Assembly (NCBI GenBank): GCA_022749755.1
Contig: CM040453.1
Location: forward strand, 1,820,102-1,884,101
DNA: 64,000 bases
Source: Azadirachta indica
Taxonomy: Eukaryota; Streptophyta; Magnoliopsida; Sapindales; Meliaceae
Direction of reading: 5' to 3'
Shown here: one piece after another, positions 36,133-47,330 of the stretch
Layout: each line of letters opens with the position of its first letter
How positions within the stretch are numbered: the first letter of the stretch is position 1
Made by a program: the position numbers and the translations under genes
Notes under the pieces: generated by a model
Seen by the model: the letters and a program-made list of their open reading frames with translations, nothing else
What the model was told of the DNA's origin: nothing
Database searches by the model: none

Positions 36133-37881
36133 GAGAGTAGCAATTTTAGTTTAGTCGGTATATTTTAACAATATTTGACTGTTGTATAATTGAGCTTAGA
36201 ATAAGTAAATTCATTTTGGAAGTATATTGATTATGGTTTCCATTGTTGGTCGAATATCTGTTTCTTTACAAGCTGCTGAAGATTGAAGCATTAGTAGACA
36301 TCTCAAACAGGTCGATCGTCTAGCAAATATGACCCGTTTGATCAGGTTTGACAATGCTTCAGACAGTTTCCGGCCTGATCATGCTTCCGGTAATCTGTCC
36401 GGCACAGGCTCGTAGTTAGAAAGATATATTCCTATTCCCAATAAAAAGGATCATCTTCATCATCATGCTTATTGAACATTTGAAATTGATCCTCTGCCAG
36501 CAATGCCCGCTGATTTGGCTTCTGTCTCTAGTCTCTACGTTCAATTGGCGGGCAGGTACTGTTTTTCAGGTACACGACATCCATCTTTGGGTGGGCCCTA
36601 CATGAGTCAAGGCCCAAAACACAAATAACATCAAGCTTGGGTTGAACCATCTAAATGGATCAGTTAAGTTTCAAGTTGTCAAGGTGTCTTATTTTAGAGT
36701 ACGGCTCTTCTTTTTGTGCATGGTTTCATAGAAACAATTTGACATTTCGAATTTCCAATTTAAGTGAATAAGGCCGGCAGCCGTAAAGGAAAAAGTTGGT
36801 GAGCTTTCGAAATAGTACTAAACAAATAAATGATAGAACTGAGGATAATATATAGCATGCCAATGGTGCGCACTACTACTATTGATAAATGCATACCAAT
36901 CTATAGTACATGCTTTCTTTGGACCCTAATGTATCATCCTCAGTGCTCTCATTCATCATACATATACCGACAATAACTGATGCTACCATTCACCAATATC
37001 TCTAGATGTCTCTTGCTGATTTGATAGCAGAAACAAAGAAAACAAGATACAAAAAACATTGTGTCGTTTAGATGCTGAGGTTTATCATCTATTATATAAG
37101 CAAAATTTTCCAATACCAAGTACAATATTGCCAACTTCAAGGCACTAGCAATGTCAATTGCAATATGAAAATTTTCTAACAAAGTAGTCAACACCACCCT
37201 AAGTTCTGTTGTCGAGCTCAAATTTTTCCATAGGAAGCTTTGTAGCAAGTATATATTTTCTACTTTGTACCAAGTATATATTTTCTAACTCCAACTAGAA
37301 GCAAGACTACGTTGTGTCCACCTCAATTTAGACTGTTTCTAAACTATCTGACAACACCAGAACTCCTATAGGAGCGCGTTGGGCTAACAGGGTCTCATTT
37401 GCACACACTAGACAAATTAGAAAAATAAAAACTTTCCCAGTCATCTCTCTCCTTAAATCAATTTCCCACTCATACAGAGATAGCACTCAATACATATAAG
37501 AAAGACAGACACCAAAAGCCAAAACTGAACTACAATTACATAACATAAGATTCACTTTCACAAATATTTATCCTCTCTCTCTCCCTCTCTCAAAATTCTG
37601 TGTCTTTACAGTATCCTTTAAATTCAAAAATCCCCCGTCACCACCACCACCACCACAACTTCCTCCTCGGAATCCACAATTTCTTTTCCGGATTATTGGG
37701 CTCCGGATCTGCCTCCCACATCCCCGACACCTTATCTTCTCTCGGGTTCTCAAACTCCATATACTTTGTCTCCATTACAGAAACCCACTTTCCTCCATTT
37801 TCCCTCTCTCTGCTCTCCATATTCTATGCAAACAAAACCCTAAACCAAAACTCTCTAAAAGACTATACCTTTGTTTTTCAT
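36133..37881. other. Spacer between TatA and bHLH genes, including bHLH leader
   Basis: The left end is the TatA 3' flank. A 100-codon open frame on the minus strand at 36949-37248 has no homology I can name. From about 37560 a CT-rich stretch and a long leader precede the bHLH ATG. The leader frame is open from 37600 but codes for nothing recognisable and ends in the bHLH start. Confidence 0.5.
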
Positions 37882-39704
37882 ATGGCTGCTGGCAATGGCC
37901 AAGAAGGATTAGGAGATGATTTCTTTGAGCAAATCTTGTCTGTGCCGACTGGTTATGGTGAACCGCCAACTGGGTCAGCCTCAACCATGCCCATGTTGCT
38001 GCAGCTGGGTTCTGGCAGCGGTGGCGGCGGCGGCGGTGATGCCAGCGGAGGTGATGACATGAGAAGTTTGGCTATGGGGATTAGGATGGGAATGATGCCT
38101 TTAGGTTTGAACTTGGAACATGGTTTCTTGAGACAACATGAAGATCATAACAGTAACAGTAACAGTCACAATGCTTCTTCTTCTCCTAATAATTCTTCTA
38201 CTACTTCCGGAATCAACGTAAGATTTTGTTTTCTCCATCAAGCTTTTTTATTTTTAGTATAAATCAAATTAAATTAATTCTGATCCTTAAACTTGCTTTT
38301 TATCATTGGAGATTTTAGGGGTTGGATCAGTAGATAAAATTTTTCTTATTTTTATATAAAATCGTCTTTCCATCAACTTTTCATCTTTTTTTTTTTCTTC
38401 TTCTTTTTATTTGAAATGGACTCGTTTGTCCTTTGGGTGGGGTTAGGGTTACCATTTGAGTTGTGGTTTTTAGAAGTAATGGGATAGGAGGCCGTATGGA
38501 TTTCATCTGTTTGCCAATTGTGGCAACAAAGAAAATGCTTTTTTGTGTTTCTTGTTTTATGTTTTCACGCAATCATCAAGAAACCAGCAGCTTTCACTTC
38601 TTTATAAAATAACCATAGAAAATAGTTAATTCTACTACCATGATTATTTTAACATAACCATAGCACTCCATTTCTTACTGTTTTTTTTTTTCTTTTTTCC
38701 TTTTGTGGTTTCTCGGAAAATCTACTTTTGAACTGCATATTTTCCCGGGAATTTCTCGGTAGATTATAAAGTTAATTTTCTTCGGAATATATGTGAATAC
38801 TTTTGTGAAAGGATCAGCTTTTCTCCAATTGTGGGTTGAATTTTTCTGATAAATCTTCCATACTTTCCTGGTAATATCAAATCCGAAAATAATACATGGG
38901 ATCTCATTGGTGGATGGTTATGTTAGTTAAATAAGGGTGTTTATGAGGGTAATTTAGTAAAAATGATTGATTTGTACTTTGTGGTAGGAGAGAGATTCGG
39001 TGCACATGCCAAGTTTGTTTCCAGCGTTTGGACAGTTGCCAACTCAATCAGTCCGGCCGTCGCCGCCACGCCCACTTCAAGTACAACAGGTACGTTACAT
39101 TTTTACCAAAATACCCTTTAAGACGTTTTACTTGCTTCTTATAAATGTCTTTTACAAAATATTTATATAAATAAAAAATAAATCTCATTCATAATTTTAA
39201 TGCGAAAAAAATTTGAATCTACCTAATTCATAATATTAAGTTAAAAGTGTAGCAAAACGTTTTTCAAAATTTAAATGTCTATGAAATGAAAGTATTATCA
39301 AATAAAAAAATTATGTGGTAAAAGATCAAACAAATTTTTTAAAAAATTCACTAAATTCCTTTTCAGAAAATTAAGCAAATGCAAAAGTGTTGTTTTCATA
39401 CTTCACTGTTTTCAGTTGAAGAATATTTTCTTTTTTTATAATAATAATAATGTTCATCCATAGGTTTGATTAAAGGTGGAAGTTAAGGTGTAATTTTAAT
39501 AGAATCTTGGGGGGGGGGATGGCGCGAGAGGGGAGAGAGGGTGGGAATAATTGATTACTGGACTGTGATGTGCACGCACTTTTAAAGTGCGTGAGCTATA
39601 TACTGTCACTATCCTTGTAGTGGAAAATGACGGATGAGTCCTGACCTGACAGACCGAATGTGTCGTGCACGTGCGAGCAATTACAAACGTGTGGAGTACT
39701 ATGC

Positions 39705-39770
<66 letters not shown>

Positions 39771-42463
39771 GTCAGCTTATGCAATGAGGGACTTAATCGT
39801 CATTTTGGATAGTTGTAGTGGTAATCTATGTCTGACACTACAAGCTATCTATAATCGCTTCATTACATATGAAGAGACGCGTGGCAAGCACGCGCGTTTT
39901 TTCAAATTATTTGACTTGTACGTGTAGATTGGAGGTATTTGGTTGATTTAAATTCTTTCCACGTCCATTTGTTCAAATTAATTGCGGATTATCGGCATGA
40001 TTATTGGCACTTATAATTGAAACTTAATTATCTTGTACTATGTTGAGATGTATAATTTTTAATTGCAACTGTTGTAAAATGGAATTATCAGTCGTTAAAT
40101 ATAGGTAAAACTAAATGTCCGCGTAGTTTGTAAAATTAAACTAAAGAAGGAAAAAAGTTGCTGCATAAATACCATATGGAAAAAAAAAAATGATGCTGCT
40201 TATAGATATCATCCATTGAAGTTGTAGAATCGTTGGGATGACTGCAAACTGTCGTCAAACTATTATTATTTTTGTGAGGAAATATTTCTAAATTTTCCAT
40301 GGGAAGAAACATTAATTTCTAGAATCTAATAGGATGTAGTGTATGATCATATATTGCTCTTGGCTGTAGGATTATGTATTTCATGTTAACTTTATTTTAT
40401 TCTATTCGAGTTTTTTTAATCCTTTGTGTTTGTTTGCATCATTTGTTAAACTCATAATGCAGCAGCCACTTCAGAGTCAACCAGGAGCAGGAGGAGCAGC
40501 TGTTGCTGCTGCTGCTGCTGCACCACAGCCTCCTGCTGTCCGCCCCAGGGTGCGAGCAAGACGAGGCCAAGCCACAGATCCTCACAGTATTGCTGAACGG
40601 GTAATCTTGCTTTCTGTTTTTTAAGTGTTGTAAAGAACGCAGCACATTGAACATATTTGTTTGTCATATTGCCTACATGATTTGTATGAATATTGAAAGA
40701 GTTTACAACCAAATATAATTTTGAGTTACAAATGATTTGAGCTTCTTAACCTATCACTTTGGTGAAATGCTTCTGGCTCTTCGAGTCTATGAATATAATC
40801 TTCTGCAGTTTTTTGCTTTGTTCATCATTATGTAACGTTTATCATTATTCTTGGTTTTAGTTCTTGTTATATACTCTTACTACTACAACATTTCCATGGT
40901 TGTTTCCTATGGCCAATGAATTAACTTTAGTTTGTTGTTTTGGGTGATGCAGTTGCGTAGGGAAAGAATTGCAGAAAGAATGAGGGCTTTGCAGGAGTTG
41001 GTTCCAAGCTGCAACAAGGTTAGTGTCTGCTCATGCAGTTAGTATCTTGACTATTCCACATTCACTTGTTGTTTCGTGTTATGCATTTCAAATAATGTAG
41101 TCTGTATTTTCTTGTGAAAGTAGGGCAAGGACTAAACCTGATCACGAATCCCTTTTCTATGACACTGTGTGATTGTTATGTTTCTATGGTTTCAATTTGG
41201 CTCTGCACATTAGATGAATATGTATGTACACAGCAAGACAAGCTCTTGCTGAAATATGATTCTGAATATAAATCTTGCCTTGAAGATTTAACTTTCATGC
41301 AATTTTCTACAGACGGATAGGGCAGCTATGCTTGACGAAATTGTGGATTACGTGAAGTTTCTGAGGCTTCAAGTCAAGGTATTTACAGTTTAAACCCAAT
41401 TACTATGACTGAAAAGATTCACGTACGTTATCATCATACTATTATTATTTGTTGAATATCTTTCTGAATCTGTTAAACAAAAAGTAATTGAGAAGATCTA
41501 AGCATTTCACGGGTGTTATCTACGACTGGTCCCTCTCAACACATTGGGGGGTTAAGCATTGCTATTTACCCAAACATTGTAACTAATTTAAACAAGTAGC
41601 TCCATATTTGTCTTCCAAAAGTCTTTAGGAAGTCCAATACCATTGTACTATGGTAGGCCCCTCTCTTGTTGACTAATCTTAGACATACATGGAGCTTTTA
41701 TGAAGACATTTCTCCAAACTATATATGTAATATATATATATATATATATATATGCTGTTAGAAGTCAAGCCTTAAATGACTCTTGTCTAGTTTTAATCTC
41801 CAGACCAGATTATGTCTTTGTTGAATATAAAAGAACTAAAGATATGCGTGTGACTAATGTGTTTTACCTAATTTTAAAAACAAAATAGTTGAAATATTTA
41901 ATTGTAAATTAAAAGTTATAAAACTTTCAGTCTTAAAATTGTCTTTTAATTACTTTTGGAGCGTCATTAGACATTATTACAATTATTATTATTATTGTGG
42001 CATTACATGTCATTTTTAAACAGGTTTTGAGCATGAGTAGACTCGGTGCAGCAGGTGCAGTGGCTCAGCTTGTCGCGGATGTTCCGCTGTCATCAGCAGA
42101 GGTAGAAATCTGGAAAATTTTCATTTTTTTTTTTTTTTGAACTTGTGCATTGATTCTAAGTAAACTTTATCTTGTATCCCTACTGTATATCTAAACTCTG
42201 ATTTACTTTTGATCCAATATCCGTGATTGTAGGGAGAGAGCATTGATGGTGGCAGCAACCAAGCAGCTTGGGAGAAATGGTCAAGTGATGGAACCGAACA
42301 ACAAGTAGCTAAGCTGATGGAAGAAGACGTTGGAGCCGCAATGCAGTTCCTTCAATCCAAGGCACTTTGCATCATGCCCATATCACTTGCCAATGCAATA
42401 TATCGAGCCCACCAACCAGAACCACCAGCATATATCAAGCCTGAATCAAACACCCCTTCATAA
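37882..42463 (+). CDS. UNE12-like: bHLH transcription factor, UNE12/bHLH7-like
   Basis: A nuclear bHLH factor of 338 residues from seven exons: 37882-38217, 38988-39089, 40463-40600, 40953-41018, 41313-41378, 42024-42101 and 42233-42463. All are phase 0, GT-AG. The N-terminus matches the family ([24 protein letters not shown] followed by a Gly run; [19 protein letters not shown]). The bHLH domain spans about 185-236: [23 protein letters not shown]. Its His-Glu-Arg triad predicts G-box (CACGTG) binding. Helix 2 is [31 protein letters not shown]. The C-terminal block [24 protein letters not shown] is typical of UNE12/bHLH7 and the LRL group. In Arabidopsis UNE12 affects fertilisation; the role here is inferred only. 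Poly-Ala and Gly runs are visible. The 1.37-kb intron 2 has unusual sequence, treated separately. Confidence 0.95.
39513..39549 (+). other. G-rich tract with G-quadruplex potential in bHLH intron 2
   Basis: A run of ten G near 39509-39518 is followed within 35 bases by GGGG, GGG and GGG. One of the loops is long (about 11 bases), so the fold is possible but not standard. It is on the coding strand, so it would also be present in pre-mRNA. Confidence 0.5.
39573..39593. other. Perfect inverted repeat with 10-bp arms
   Basis: Arms CACGCACTTT and AAAGTGCGTG flank a single central T. The arms match perfectly. The element lies in intron 2 of the bHLH gene, about 75 bases left of a CACGTG G-box at 39668-39673. 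Confidence 0.9.
39706..39769. repeat. ATT trinucleotide microsatellite
   Basis: About 21 uninterrupted ATT units in intron 2 of the bHLH gene. This is the longest pure microsatellite in the window and is likely to be length-variable between individuals. Confidence 0.95.
41730..41753. repeat. TA microsatellite in bHLH intron 5
   Basis: About 12 TA units between coding exons 5 (ends 41378) and 6 (starts 42024). No splice site is involved. Confidence 0.88.
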
Positions 42464-44262
42464 ACCTATACAGTAACACAACAATTGACTCCTTAATCCG
42501 ACGGTAAAACTTAGTCCATTTCTAAACCCATATTCAACATAAACAACCAAGTCCAGAAATGGCCTGAAACAGGGGAAAATTTTTCAAAAGCTGAATTCAT
42601 AGCACTTGTTTTGAAATATCAGTGGTGGGGTTAGTGGAGTATGACCAAAATGCTGGTGGAAGTTTGCTTTCTTACTTTTTATTTTTCGTTAGTGCAATGT
42701 GGGACCTTATAAAAGGGATGGATAGCTATGTGTATGATGTATTTTGCAGAAAAATTTGTAGCGCAAGTTGAAAAAATATATATATATAATAGTCGGTTTT
42801 TTCTAGTTGGAAATATATATATATATATATATATATATATTTCTGATGTTAAGATTATTTATTGGGTGAGTTTGTTTTTTCTGCAAAAAATAAATGGAGG
42901 CTTGCTTTCAAAAATTGACAAATGACTGGGAAGCAATTTTCTTTACCATGGATTTCTGCAACTGATAGTAGATCTATACTGGGTGAAGATGGATGGTGAC
43001 TGAATTTTAATTTATTAATAAAGGCTAAGCATGATTCAAGAATGCTTACTTGTTACACATTTATAAAGGAGGTCACATTATCATACTGAGTTTGTATGCG
43101 TACATATAGCAGCAGGGAATCAGAATTTCAAAATTGTAAAATTAAAGAAATTGGAGTCCCAAAAAATGATTTTACAAGATTAAATTTTAATTCATCTTAT
43201 ACTGAATACAAATATTTATGCAGGAAAAAAAAATGTATGTAATTACAGGGCAAAGGTTTCCTCGGACTAAACTCATTTTGTCGTTGTTTTGAAATCAAAG
43301 ATTGGAAAAAATAAAAAAAAAAAAGGATAGCAAAATAAAAGGTGACTTGGCTGGGCCGGTCCGGACCATTGATTGGAGACTATTCGGGTGTTATGACCCG
43401 ATTCACAGAATCCTGATTCCTGATCCAAAACTGTCTGAGACGGGGTTTTTCTTCGTCAAAGGCATTTAATAGCGAGGGTTTAAGCTTTCAAGTTCAGCAA
43501 ATGGTGAGTAACAGTTATGAATTATGATGCTTTATAGCTATTTCATTTATAATATACGTGGTTCCCGTGAAACGAACTCGTTTGTTTTATTTTACACTTT
43601 AAATTCACACCGTGCAGTCCTGAAACTGGAAAAAAAAAAAAAAAGGCCATGTTTTAATAAAAAAAAGTTTAAGATGTTTCCTTAGAACTCTTTATTGCCG
43701 CTGAAAAAGATTGAAATGTTTGCGTGTATGTGCTTTCAAGTTCTTATTTTGTGGATGTTTCATATCTTAATTTCTTGCATTAGTCTTTTGAATGAATGCT
43801 CTGTTTTTTGTACAGAGGGGCTGTGGAAATCCATATGTCGAGCTCAACAATGTCACTTGTTAGAAAACTTTGGGAATTGAGTAAATTCAGCGTTTGCAGA
43901 GTGAAGATTTTTAACACTAGTAATATATTGTTCTAGAAAAAGACTCTTTTTTCTAAAATGTATGAAGCGAGTTTTCATGATTTTGTTTTTAGTATGAGAA
44001 CCAGTCTTATATATTTGTCTCGGTCGATAGAGTCCCAAATCTAGTATTCTGTATTGTTGTTGTCCATTATTTCATGGAAAGTGGACACTTTTTGAACTTG
44101 AATGATAATGATTATCAATGTAGTCACTAATGTTCCTTTAAGAGCAGTTTGATGGACAGTCACTTATGTTCTAAGGCTTGGCTATGGTGATTTAAGCATT
44201 TTTTGGTCTGTGGGGCAATTATTTAGCTTTTGAATGTTTCTTCATTTTTCGGATGTTTATCT
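42464..44262. other. Spacer between bHLH and PPR genes, with possible spliced PPR leader
   Basis: The bHLH 3' untranslated region comes first, with a TA microsatellite at 42812-42840. Around 43340-43500 composition is balanced. A donor at 43504 (ATG then GTGAGT) and an acceptor at 43810-43815 (GTACAG) look like a leader intron of the following PPR gene. A 16-codon frame would span that junction. No other gene is supported. Confidence 0.45.
42812..42840. repeat. TA microsatellite in the bHLH 3' flank
   Basis: About 14 TA units roughly 350 bases after the bHLH stop codon. A shorter TA stretch precedes it near 42776-42788. Confidence 0.88.
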
Positions 44263-46229
44263 ATGTATCGTTATGGTAGAGGTATCCGCTTTCTCAGTTT
44301 TACCTCAACAATTGGAAAAACCAATTGGGATCCAACTTTATCACTGGAACTCAATCATCCAACACTCGCTCTGCTTGAAAAATGCAGTTCAAGAGATCAT
44401 TTTAAGCAGGTTTTGGGGCAGATGGTGAGGTCCAATCTCATTTGTCAAACATTTCCCATGAGCAGACTCCTCTTGTTCTCTTCAACTTCACACCCTGAAA
44501 ACTTAGACATGGCAATCCTCTTGTTCACTTACTTTACTCCTAAGCCAAATCTCTACATTTACAACACCATGATATCTGCTCTATCTTTTTCCCCTGCTCA
44601 AGCATTTTTTGTCTATAATTCTATGCTTAGGTCTTGTATTTGGCCAGATAAACACACATTTCTTCACTTACTAAAAGCCACCAGATATGTATCAGAAGCA
44701 AAGCTGATCCATTGTCATGCCACTGTTATGGGTTTGGGGTCCTATGGTTATTTGCAGAACTCCCTTATTAAGATGTATATGGAGAATGGACAAATGCACC
44801 TTGCTGATAAGATGCTTTTGTTTAACCCAAGTCCAGATGCAGCCTCTTTCAATATTATGATTGTTGGCTATGCCAAGAAGGGATATAGTTTAGAGGCAAT
44901 CAAACTATTTCGTGAAATGGTGGGTTCAGGTTTTGAACCTGATGATTTTACCATGTCAGGACTTCTTGTTTGTTGTTGGCAGTTAGCAAATGTGCAATTG
45001 GGAAAGTCTGTTCATGCATGGATGGAAAGGAGAAAGCACATTGGCTCATCAAATTTGATTTTGGGCAATGCTCTTTTAGACATGTATGTGAAATGCAAAG
45101 AGTTGGAGCTTGCCCAGAGGACATTTGACACATTATTGCTGAAGGATGTTGTTTCATGGAATACCATGATCTCAGGGTTTGCCAAGGTTGGGGAGTTGGA
45201 ATCAGCATGTGCCCTATTTGATCACATGCCTAGTAGAGATCTTGTTTCATGGAACTCTTTGCTTGCTGGCTATGCACAGAATGGTGATTATATGATGGTG
45301 AGAGAATTATTTAGTAAAATGATTTCAGAGAATGTTATGCCTGATAACATCACGCTGATTAACTTGGTGTCTGCTGTGGCTGAAGTAGGGGTGCTGGACG
45401 AAGGGAGATGGATACATGGAGTGGTGGTGAGGATGGGAAAGAAAACGGATGCATTTTGGGTTCTGCTTTGATAGATATGTATTGCAAGTGTGGCAGCATA
45501 GAAAGAGCTTTCGTGATCTTTTGGGAGGTTAGTGAAAAGGATGTTGCTGTATGGACAACAATGATTACTGGATTGGCATTCCATGGTTATGGAAGAAAAG
45601 CATTGGAACTTTTTTCCAAGATGCAAGAAGAGGTAATCCCAAACAAGGTGACCTTTGTTGCTGTTCTTACAGCTTGTAGTCACTATGGACTTGTGGATGA
45701 AGGGATTAAATTATTTAGTAGCATGAAAGAAAATTATGGTATTATACCAAATATTGAACACTATGGATGTTTAGTAGATCTTTTAGCACGATCAGGGAGG
45801 TTGACCGAGGCAAAAGATGTGATAGGAAAGATGCCGATGCCACCAAGTCGATCAATCTGGGGGACAATTCTTAGTGCTTGTAGAGATCATGGTAGTGTAG
45901 AAATGGCAGAGATAGCTTCAAGAGAGTTACTACAATTAGAGCCTGAGAAAGAGGGAGGATATGTGTTGTTGTCTAATATTTATGCTGCTACCAAGAAGTG
46001 GAGTCAATCTGACAAGATCAGGGAAATCATGGAATGCAGAGGAGTGAAGAAAACTGCGGGTTGTAGCAGTGTTGTTGTTGATGGAGTTACTAATTATTTT
46101 GTGGCAGCAGATAAGCAGCATCCAAGATGGTTAGATATACAGTCCATTTTGGCTTCTCTAAACTGCGAAATGAAGTTGGGTGCTGATTTTGCTATAAAGT
46201 TCTTGCTACTTTTGCTGGAAGGAAGTTAA
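44263..46229 (+). CDS. PLS-class E/E+ PPR protein, one-base frameshift (possible pseudogene)
   Basis: An intronless PPR gene of about 655 residues in two reading frames. The first ATG is at 44263 (MYRYGRGIRFLSF, basic as in an organelle transit peptide). Frame 1 runs to a TGA ending at 45471. The second frame carries on without a break in homology to 46229. The switch falls at a T run (45454-45457) in ...KKTDAF / LGSALIDMYCKCG. One missing T accounts for it. Repeats include SFNIMIVGYAKKGYSLEAIKLF, SWNTMISGFAKVGELESACALF and VWTTMITGLAFHGYGRKALELF. The C-terminal E/E+ motifs are complete (SIWGTILSACRDHGS; YVLLSNIYAATKKWSQSDKIR), with no DYW domain. Everything outside the one base looks intact, so a sequencing or assembly error in a homopolymer or a very recent inactivation fits best. 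If real, the encoded protein stops before the E domain. Confidence 0.85.
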
Positions 46230-47330
46230 TCATGATGTGTGAACCTTAGTCTCCAAAAATGTTGATGCTGGGGCATTCATGTTTAAAAAGAATCTGAGCC
46301 TGTCAAGCTCTCATGCTCGTTGGCAACATCAATTTTGCAGGATGAATAGTTTTCTGGGATCTCGGTGTCATGTAAAAGTCCATGGCTTAAGTGGTGTTGC
46401 CAGAGGGGTTCAGTACTGAGTACGAGAGTGCTACATATTCTATTCATTGCATTCGGCAGCCTGAGGATGATGGGGAAAGTGTCCCAGACTTGAGCAAAAG
46501 AGAACTGAAACAGATCTTACAACATTATCAGTAATTTGTAGAAATTCGTCATGCATGTATACCACTTTCTATGGCTCTACCATTTAACTCATTAACCGTT
46601 AAAACAAATTATCTTCTCCCATGCCTCCTTAAAGATTGAAGTTTAATTCAACAACATGATTATATCCCTTTCCTCCTGATTCAAGCGGCCTCTATTAGAG
46701 TGGGGAAAGAAAATGCAATAGCTGCTACGAGTTTTATGTTTCAAATAATAATGTCGAACATGGTATAAAATTAACACCGCAACACAAACAGAACAAACAG
46801 AAATTAGAGCATATCATGACCTTGCACTGCAAATTCTTACCATAACAGCAAACCAATAAAGAACTTGAACAGTTAACCACAAAAATGAAATGACTACAAG
46901 GTTGTACTTACAGAAAATCATCCTAGGGTAGCTTCTAATGATAATCTTGGGTAGCTTGCAAGTATGCATTAGGGTTTACAACAAATCTAGCAGAATTTTT
47001 TTATTTTTATTTTTTTAACAAAGTTGTGTTTGCTAACTGTAATCTGTACAAGGGAAACCATCACTACAATACCCTTATCTTCAAAATCGTCACACATTCT
47101 ACTCCTTAAAAGATTAGATCAGTAAAATAAAGGAAAAAGCTCCAAATCTACTGTCAACCTTCCAGAAACTTCACAACTCTACCGTCCTAACTCTCATTTC
47201 ATCCCTCGTTTCCTGGCATGAAAATCCCTTCTGCAACAAGCTTGCAGATTCTATAACCAGAGAATACAAGCTGTGACAAACCTACAATTTCCATCATAAA
47301 AAATCCCAATTACTTGCAGTTGGCTACCAA
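46230..47330. other. Convergent 3' spacer between PPR and MED14
   Basis: Holds the 3' untranslated ends of the plus-strand PPR gene and of minus-strand MED14. Composition is near average to about 46700, then AT-rich. No further gene is seen. Confidence 0.55.

Noticed and set aside
39634..39927. 97-codon plus-strand frame in bHLH intron 2
   Set aside because: Most of it is the ATT microsatellite read as polyisoleucine, so it is not a gene.
43835..43936. 33-codon frame starting MSSSTMSLVRKLWELSK
   Set aside because: Too short to judge and not recognised; it more likely belongs to the PPR leader.
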